Below, in pieces: positions 57,920-64,000 of a stretch of 64,000 nt of DNA (its first letter is position 1; each line of letters begins with the position of its first letter). Origin of the DNA: Haberlea rhodopensis (taxonomy: Eukaryota; Streptophyta; Magnoliopsida; Lamiales; Gesneriaceae); assembly GCA_907163345.1 (NCBI GenBank), contig CAJQUN010000482.1, positions 310,001 through 374,000 on the forward strand. Reading direction: 5' to 3'. Below the pieces are notes generated by a model. That model had not been told where the DNA came from, did not search any database, and saw only the letters and a program-made list of their open reading frames with translations. A program made the position numbers and the translations under genes.

Positions 57920-58395
57920 AATACCCCTCGCTTTCCTGTAACAGCGGCAAGTATTCCATAGCCCGATACCCCTCGCTTTCATGTAACAGCGGCAAGTATC
58001 CCATAGCGCAATACCTCTTGCTTGTGGAACAGCGGCAAGTATTCCATATCATAATACCCCTCGCTTGTGGAACATCAGCAAGTATTCCATAACATAATAC
58101 CTCGCTTGTGGAACAGCGGCAAGTACTCCATATCACAATATGCTTGTGGAACAGCGGCAAGTATTCCATATCACAATACCCTTCGCTTGTGGAACAGCGG
58201 CAAGTATTCCATATCATAATACCCCTCGCTTGTGGAATAGCGGCAAGTATTCCATAACACAATACCCCTCGCTTGTGGAACAGCGGCAAGTATTCCATAT
58301 CACAATACCCCTCGCTTGTGGAACAACGGCAAGTATTCCATAACACAATACCTCTCGCTTGTGGAACAGCGGCAAGTATTACATATCACAATACC
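57920..58395. repeat. 43-bp tandem repeat, about eleven copies
   Basis: Unit: AATACCCCTCGCTTGTGGAA followed by CAGCGGCAAGTATTCCATAT and a short CAC or AAC. CGCT and AGCG arms flank a loop (TGTGGAAC). The first two units have longer loops. The unit stays open in all three minus-strand frames and, because 43 is not a multiple of 3, gives a 142-codon frame with three rotating peptides; not regarded as a gene. Confidence 0.92.
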
Positions 58396-58956
58396 CCTGC
58401 ATCAAGACAATGATATCAATATGTGCAGTTAATACATCTGTTCACAAGTCCTACTACGGTATATCAGCGGCTCAACCGCGGCAAATATTATGATATACAC
58501 CCGTAATGGCACAACAATAATATCCGGCAAACATGTATCCCCATAATAAATCAATTTCAATGCATGCATATACCTGCATCCTCATAATCGTAAGGCAACC
58601 ATACCTAGCCTTCATCCACCGTCACCTATTGACGACACCGAATTGTTTGCCATTCTCTGTCCTCAGTCAGGGCATCACGTTTCCCATTCCCTGATTTTCC
58701 TACAAAATCAGATTCCTTAGCACTTATCACATAAAGTGCAAATTATTCCATCAATACCATTTCCATCTTATTCTGTACGATCCTGCAACCACAATGGTTA
58801 ATAATAACACATTTCATTTATGATCTCATATCATAATATGACATAAGCATAATAGTTGTGTCACACAACACTAACTACAATCATGCATAAACTATGTGCT
58901 ATCCTTTTCCATCAATCCACCCTCTAGCCCTCAACAGCCCCAAAGAACAAACCATT

Positions 58957-58968
58957 GCTCTGATACCA
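58957..58968 (-). promoter_or_regulatory. LARD1 primer binding site (tRNA-iMet)
   Basis: Minus-strand TGGTATCAGAGC three bases inside the right LTR, showing that this non-coding element keeps the signals for reverse transcription. Confidence 0.9.
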
Positions 58969-60167
58969 CTATGTAAGGACCCCGTGCCCTTAACCCTCTA
59001 TTTATTGTATTATCGCAATAATGGTGCATGCTTTGATAATATGAGGGGATTCACACATACCATCTGTAAATTTCTCGACATTAATCCACACAATGTTCCA
59101 TTTCCCCAAATACCATTCCACTAACATGAGCATACACCTCACAATACACTAACACGTTCCCAATTCTTCATGCAAGACACTATAATTAATTGCATGCAAC
59201 CATAAATGAAAAGAGAAAGCAATCACCCTTTATAATCCATATACACATATAATAATGCTCACATGCGAGCATTGAATGCGTGAATGTGTATCTAATGTAT
59301 AAAGGGCTCTACTCAATACAGATACTGGTATCTCAGCCCTGGAAGCATTTCCAATCAACAGCTCAAGCTCAACTCCAAAGCCATTGATGTACCTGTTCAC
59401 CTGCCCCAACAGAGACAGCTAGCATACCAATACTACCATCTCAATAACCGTAATACAATAACTCATAAATTACAGATTATAAAAACTGTAAATGTAAAGA
59501 TACACCCTGTATATTATCATTTATATGGCATTCCCTGTGTTGTCCCTATTCTCACAATAATCAAAACCATCAAATCCCCAAAATCAGTTAATCCTTACGT
59601 TTATTAACTACGCCCATGCTCAAATCCATTAGTTCCATAACCAAATATAGTAAAATCATTATACTCATGATTTATAGATATCACATATATCTTAACAATA
59701 AAATTCTATCACATCATATCCCATCGATCGCTCAATAGCGGCGGCATTCTATCCTCTCGCACGCTCAACAGCGACGGCATTATAACCGATGTTCGCTCAA
59801 CAGTGACAACATCCAATCATTGCTCGCTTAACAACGGCACCACATAATTCTCAATGCATACCTTAATGCTTACCACAATCATATATTATTCATGCATATG
59901 ACAATAATATATCTACCATGCTCGTACGCTACACATATCTTATGATTCAATAGCTAGAGCCAATCATGCCTTTGCCCTGAGATCCCGTGAATTAAATGCT
60001 AAATACAGTTAATAACTCACAATTAATTATGTGCCCACAAAAACGCACCCTAGCACGTATTCAACAACCAAATACATCATCAAGTCATGATGATTAACCA
60101 TTTAAAAGACCAGGGCGAATATGCATCGATTCCACAACAACCAATAATTTTTCCACAAAACAGGGCC

Positions 60168-60380
60168 TCTCGATCGATCAGCCAAAAGTGCTCGATCGAT
60201 CGAGAGCTCTACAATTTTTTATGCCAAAAATCAGCTCCGCTCGATCGATCGAGAAGCTTGCTCGATCGATCGCCTGACCTTTCGGCAGCTTTGCTCGATC
60301 GATAGAGCTCACTGTGCATCATCGTAAAATTTTCCAATATCGTGCGATCAATCGGTGCCCCCTTGCCGATCGAAATAGCG
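60168..60380. repeat. GATCGATC-type palindrome array, LARD1 5' LTR
   Basis: Seven or eight units (TCGATCGATCAG, TCGATCGATCGAG, TCGATCGATCGAG, TCGATCGATCGCC, TCGATCGATAGAG and two decayed ones). Confidence 0.9.
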
Positions 60381-60746
60381 TAAAAATGGCGTTTTATGGG
60401 TTAAAGCCCCCAGAACAACAATTTCAACACCCAATACACCCCAAATTCTCAACAAGGAACCGTAAATCTTCCTTAAACATACCAACCCAAAAATCTTTAA
60501 AATCCAAAAACTTAAAGCCATCCCAAAACTTAACCAAACTACACAAAATTCATATCAAAACCAAGACAAAAGGGAGGGGAAGAAGATTACCAAGATATCT
60601 TCGAGAAACCTCGCTCCGAGATCGAGCCTTGCTCGATTATTCCATGGGAGGAGAAAAGGGGAGAAACGGGGAGAAGAATCGCAGGAGAGAGGGGAGAGAG
60701 AGAGAGAGAGGGAGGGAAACAATGCAATCACTGAACACCAAGTACA

Positions 60747-60767
60747 CTTGGTATATATACTACCAAG
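60747..60767 (-). promoter_or_regulatory. TATA box within an inverted repeat (LARD1 5' LTR)
   Basis: Same arms CTTGGTA and TACCAAG as in the left LTR; this copy would drive the element itself. Confidence 0.6.
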
Positions 60768-61138
60768 GCTCCAAAACGAGTCTCAAATACTCCCACCCTG
60801 ACTCATTAAAAATCATTTGTGTTCAGTAATTATCTCCCACTCACTATTTAAATTACCAACCTCAATCCAAAGCTCCCCAGACTCCAGATCTCACTACCAA
60901 CACCTTAATGAGAATAAAATCTCAACCCTTGGATCCAACAACCCCGATATCGGATTAAAATTATCGAGAATCTCCACACCGTAATTATCTCGTAATTACT
61001 CCAACTAAATCCATTAAGGATTATAATCACTCAGGTATTAACGCGATTAATTTTCGGATATCACAAGGAGTCATATGTGTGTACATGTATACGCCTTTGC
61101 GCTTAACACTCTGCCTGAGCAAAATTTTTCTTAAAAAA

Positions 61139-62940
61139 ATATGTTATTTAGTACCACAAATCAGTATATTTAGTACCACAAATCTGTATATTTAGTAACA
61201 CATATTAGCTTATATAGTACCATAAATCAGTATATTTGGTACCACAAATCAGTATATTTAATATGTTTTTATTGGATTACCACATGTATGCGCCTTTGCG
61301 CTTATGCGTTTGAGTTTTCAAATTTATCATATTAATGTTATACAAATATGAACATTTTTCTGTCATCGATATTATATGCACGCTTGTGGGCCCCCATCAC
61401 AGAGGAGATGTGTTAAAACTATAGAGTTATAATAATCTGTTATCTACCACTAGCTAGCTCTTGAATTTTATTGGAAATTACAGATTCATCGACTAGAATT
61501 GCTTATTTCATTGAGTGTGTCTTGTTAATACTTAGCACTCGATTTGAATTGTGGTACTAGATATATTGATTTGTGGTACTAGATATATATTTATCTGTGG
61601 TACTAGGCGCCTTATTGTGAAGAAGTTTGTCATCCGGTCAGAAACGTCGTGCATAGGCGCATGAAGATAGGCACCTAGGCGCCCAAGTATTTGAATATGT
61701 TTTACTATATAAGCTACTCTGTTGTAAATATACTGATTTATGGTACCAAATATACTGATATGTGGTACTATATAAGCTAATATGTGGTACTGAATATGCT
61801 AATTTGTGGTATTAAATTACATGTTTTTGGTACTAAATAATATAATTTATGGTATTATATAAGCTACTATGTGATACTAAATATATTGATTTGTGGTACC
61901 ATATATACTGATTTGTGATACTATATAAGTTATGTGGTACTAAATAACATATTTTTGGTACTAAATAACATAATTTCTGGTACTATATAAGCTACTTCGT
62001 GGTACCAAATATATTGATTTGTGGTACTAAATATACTGATTTGTGATACTATCTAAGCTAATATGTGGTACTAAAGAAGTCCAAAGTTGAAAGTAAAAAA
62101 AAAAAAAAATACGGTAGCATTTACTGTAGCGGTGTAAATACGCCGAGCCTACTGAAAATTGATTTGTTGGACAGAAAAAGTGGCGTAGCTGCTTAATTAC
62201 GCCAGCTGCAAAAGGAAAATTGTGGTACCAAATACACTGATTTGTGGTACTATATAAACTAATATATGGTACTAAATATACCGATTTGTGGTACTAAATA
62301 ACATATTTTTGGTTCTAAATAACATAATTTATGGTACTATATAAGCTATTTTGTGGTACTAAATATACTGATTTGTGGTACTAAATATATTGATTTGTGG
62401 TACTATATAAGTTAATATGTGGTACTAAATAACATATCTTTGTACTAAATAACATAATGTGTGGTATTATATATGCTACTATGTAGTACTAAATACAATG
62501 ATTTGTGGTACTATATAAGCTACTATGTGGTACTAAATATATTGATTTGTGGTACTATATAAGTTAATATGTGGTACGAAACAACATATTTTTGGTACTA
62601 AATAACATAATGTGTGGTATTATATATGTTACTATGTGGTACTAAATATACTGATTTGTGGTAGTATATAAGCTAATATATGGTACTAGATGTACTGCTT
62701 CGTAGTACTAAATAACATATTTTTGGTACTAAATAACATGATTTGTGGTACTATATAAGCTACTATGTGGTACTAAATATATTGATTTGTGGTACTAAAT
62801 ATACTGATTTGTGGTAATATATAAGCTAAAATGTGGTACTAAATATACTGATTTGTAGTACTAAAAAATATAATTTTTTGGTACTAAATAACATAATTTG
62901 TTGTACTATAGAAGCTATTATGTGCTACAAAAACACATAA
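61139..62940. repeat. Degenerate ~22-bp repeat array with inverted arm
   Basis: From about 61720 to 62940, dozens of units alternate between TTTGTGGTACTAAATATACT and ATGTGGTACTATATAAGCTA types of about 22 bp. The left part (61145-61261) has the same units in reverse complement (TTTAGTACCACAAATCAGTA). Between the arms lie sequences with CGCCTTTGCGCTTA (61088 and 61286) and GGCGCC-rich words. A unique GC-richer island (62080-62220, with GTAGCGGTGTAAATACGCC and GTGGCGTAGCTGC) interrupts the right arm. No open frame of note. Confidence 0.8.
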
Positions 62941-63471
62941 TTGTACAATTTCTTATCAAAAGATACAACATAACATTTACATGTATTATATCATTCAATG
63001 GAGGCAAAAATTGTTAATAAACCACAATAGAGAATTTACAACACAAAACTTCTTTATGCCGTTGTGTTTACGTGTTGGATCCCTTTTATACATCTTTATC
63101 TCTTTTACATTTGAAAACCATTAGCTAAATATTTCTGTCCCCAACCATTGATTCTCCACAAGCTATGAGACTACTCCATCCGTGTTACTCTAGTTATAAC
63201 CGATTGGGCAAAATTTCTAAAACACATTCAATGCTGGATGGAGATTCGAGATTGTTGGCAATCTATAACTTTCGCATAAGCTTTTCACAGCTGGAACTCA
63301 AACATATTCACAGAAAAATAGGGAAACCAAAAATCATCATGCGTACACAAATATCAATCATTCTCCGACTTCTGGATCGAATGTGGTTGGTTCCATTCAC
63401 TCAACTACTATTTCCATTATACAAAATCATATATCAACAAAACAATGTATGAAAGTTTTTATTTGCCTAAA
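62941..63471. other. AT-rich DNA, no gene assigned
   Basis: Contains a 95-codon plus-strand frame (63165-63452, starting MRLLHPCYSSYNRL) with no motif I recognise and no clear splice or promoter context. Left unassigned. Confidence 0.4.
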
Positions 63472-64000
63472 TGCTGATCGCGTTTTATTTAAACAATAAA
63501 ATATCAAAGCAGCGTGATTTAACCTCAAGTGCACGGTGTCAAGTTTTAGTATAGATAGGAAGAATACGGATTGTCGAACCCACGAGGACTAACAAACAAT
63601 TACCAAATAAGACTTCTTCAAACTATATTTAACCTACGATAATTAATTAATAAACTAAATAAACAAATGTAAACTACTCTAATCCAACCAAAACAATCGA
63701 CGATCACGGCAAAATCCACAAGAAAGAATTATCAAGACAATGATTCAACTAACCCAAAGTTTACAATTCTTTTCTCCATGCATCTCTAAGGTGACGGGTT
63801 TTTCGAATTTATTCGATATACTCTCTCGAGCTATATTAAATCTAACATCAAATTGCAACAAGTAACTCTCGTTCACTTAATTAACAATTTGATATCGAAT
63901 GCGCTTAATGAAAACCACTAACTTTAGATTAACCTAAAGCTATCACTCGCATGTGATTGTATCTCTCGATCTATTTTTTAACACACGGCATGAATTATTA
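63472..64000 (-). mobile_element. Partial Tat/Athila-type LTR at window end
   Basis: On the minus strand the sequence ends CGCGATCAGCA and contains AGTCCTCGTGGGTTCGACAA (63571-63590), the block typical of the 3' end of Tat/Ogre/Athila LTRs, followed by CTTGACACCGTGCACTTGAG. SOLO2 shows the equivalent block in another sequence version. The rest of the LTR and any internal domain lie beyond the right edge; the left boundary is estimated. Confidence 0.55.

Larger units (their letters stand above)
56148..58956 (-). other. LARD1 internal domain, right part
   Basis: No gag or pol similarity. Mostly short scattered frames. It holds a 47-bp tandem repeat (57296-57575), a degenerate series of hairpin-like units (57640-57800) and a 43-bp tandem repeat (about 57920-58395). 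The final 500 bp before the PBS are AT-rich and featureless. Confidence 0.65.
52088..61065 (-). mobile_element. LARD1, non-coding gypsy-type element (truncated left LTR)
   Basis: Right LTR 58972-61065, PBS 58957-58968, internal domain 52958-58956 (interrupted by SOLO3) and a left LTR of which only 52088-52957 remains. The internal domain, about 3.7 kb without SOLO3, has no recognisable gag or pol on either strand and holds tandem repeats. This fits a large retrotransposon derivative that would need enzymes supplied by another element, possibly a GYP-type chromovirus sharing its PBS, polypurine tract and LTR layout (inference). Confidence 0.7.
58972..61065 (-). repeat. LARD1 5' LTR
   Basis: 2,094 bp from TGTAAGGACCCCGTGCCC to GGATATCACA. 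It includes hairpin-type units (59724-59840: CGCTCAATAGCGGCGG, CGCTCAACAGCGACGG, TTCGCTCAACAGTGAC), a GATCGATC array (60168-60380), a GA-rich stretch (60645-60718) and an inverted-repeat TATA box (60747-60767). AGGAG (61066-61070) is the presumed right target duplication; the partner is lost with the left LTR end. Confidence 0.85.

Noticed and set aside
57918..58346. 142-codon minus-strand frame over the minisatellite
   Set aside because: It is an artefact of a 43-bp unit lacking stops in all three frames; the peptide rotates through three unrelated phases.
57920..58395. CRISPR-like regular repeats
   Set aside because: Units are contiguous 43-bp copies with no unique spacers, in a plant retroelement; it is a minisatellite.
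63165..63452. 95-codon plus-strand frame near the right end
   Set aside because: No motif, no homologue known to me and no supporting signals; left as unassigned.

Overview
The window is repeat-dominated nuclear DNA of a flowering plant. About nine tenths is nested LTR retrotransposons. The only convincing host gene is a nine-exon ABI-like (ABIL) gene at 24584-27042. Species cannot be read from the sequence; the plant-type splice sites, the plant-specific ABIL family and the mix of chromovirus, Angela/TAR-like and Tat/Athila-like elements point to an angiosperm. Names used below (GYP1-3, COP1-2, SOLO1-3, LARD1) are local labels.

Layout. (1) 1-15385 is a Ty1/copia element on the minus strand, COP1, cut by the left window edge. 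It is split in its gag by a complete, very young Ty3/gypsy chromovirus, GYP1 (2958-11965, target duplication CCCAA). COP1 itself sits inside GYP2 (15386-22132, plus strand), a decayed gypsy element whose 5' part lies off the left edge. (2) 22133-28378 is low-copy-looking DNA with the ABIL gene and a possible isolated exon. (3) 28379-49255 is a decayed gypsy element, GYP3 (minus strand, target duplication TTTGT). Its left LTR holds a solo LTR (SOLO1, duplication CATAT), which in turn holds a second copia element, COP2 (30304-38897). Its right LTR holds a Tat/Athila-like solo LTR (SOLO2). (4) 49256-61065 holds an LTR remnant and then a gypsy-type element without visible coding capacity (LARD1), containing another solo LTR (SOLO3, duplication ACCTC) and two minisatellites. 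(5) 61139-62940 is a degenerate array of about 22-bp units with an inverted arm. (6) 63472-64000 looks like the start of another Tat/Athila-type LTR.

How the parts relate. All gypsy and copia elements whose 5' end is visible use a primer binding site matching the 3' end of initiator tRNA-Met. GYP1 has LTRs differing at only two places that I noticed and nearly intact gag and pol reading frames, separated by a frame change. COP1 and COP2 are the same family with different damage: COP1 has a readable gag and a broken pol, COP2 a readable pol and a broken gag.

The most unusual signal is inside the LTRs. Several LTR families carry (a) an array of 5-8 copies of a self-complementary GATCGATC-centred motif and (b) further on in the sense of transcription, a family-specific array of short hairpins whose stems change in a compensating way while keeping the ability to pair. 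A Tat/Athila-like LTR, which should be only distantly related, carries the same GATCGATC motif. Four LTRs also share a TATA box set inside an inverted repeat. The function is unknown; RNA dimerisation or structure, or a protein-binding array, are inferences.
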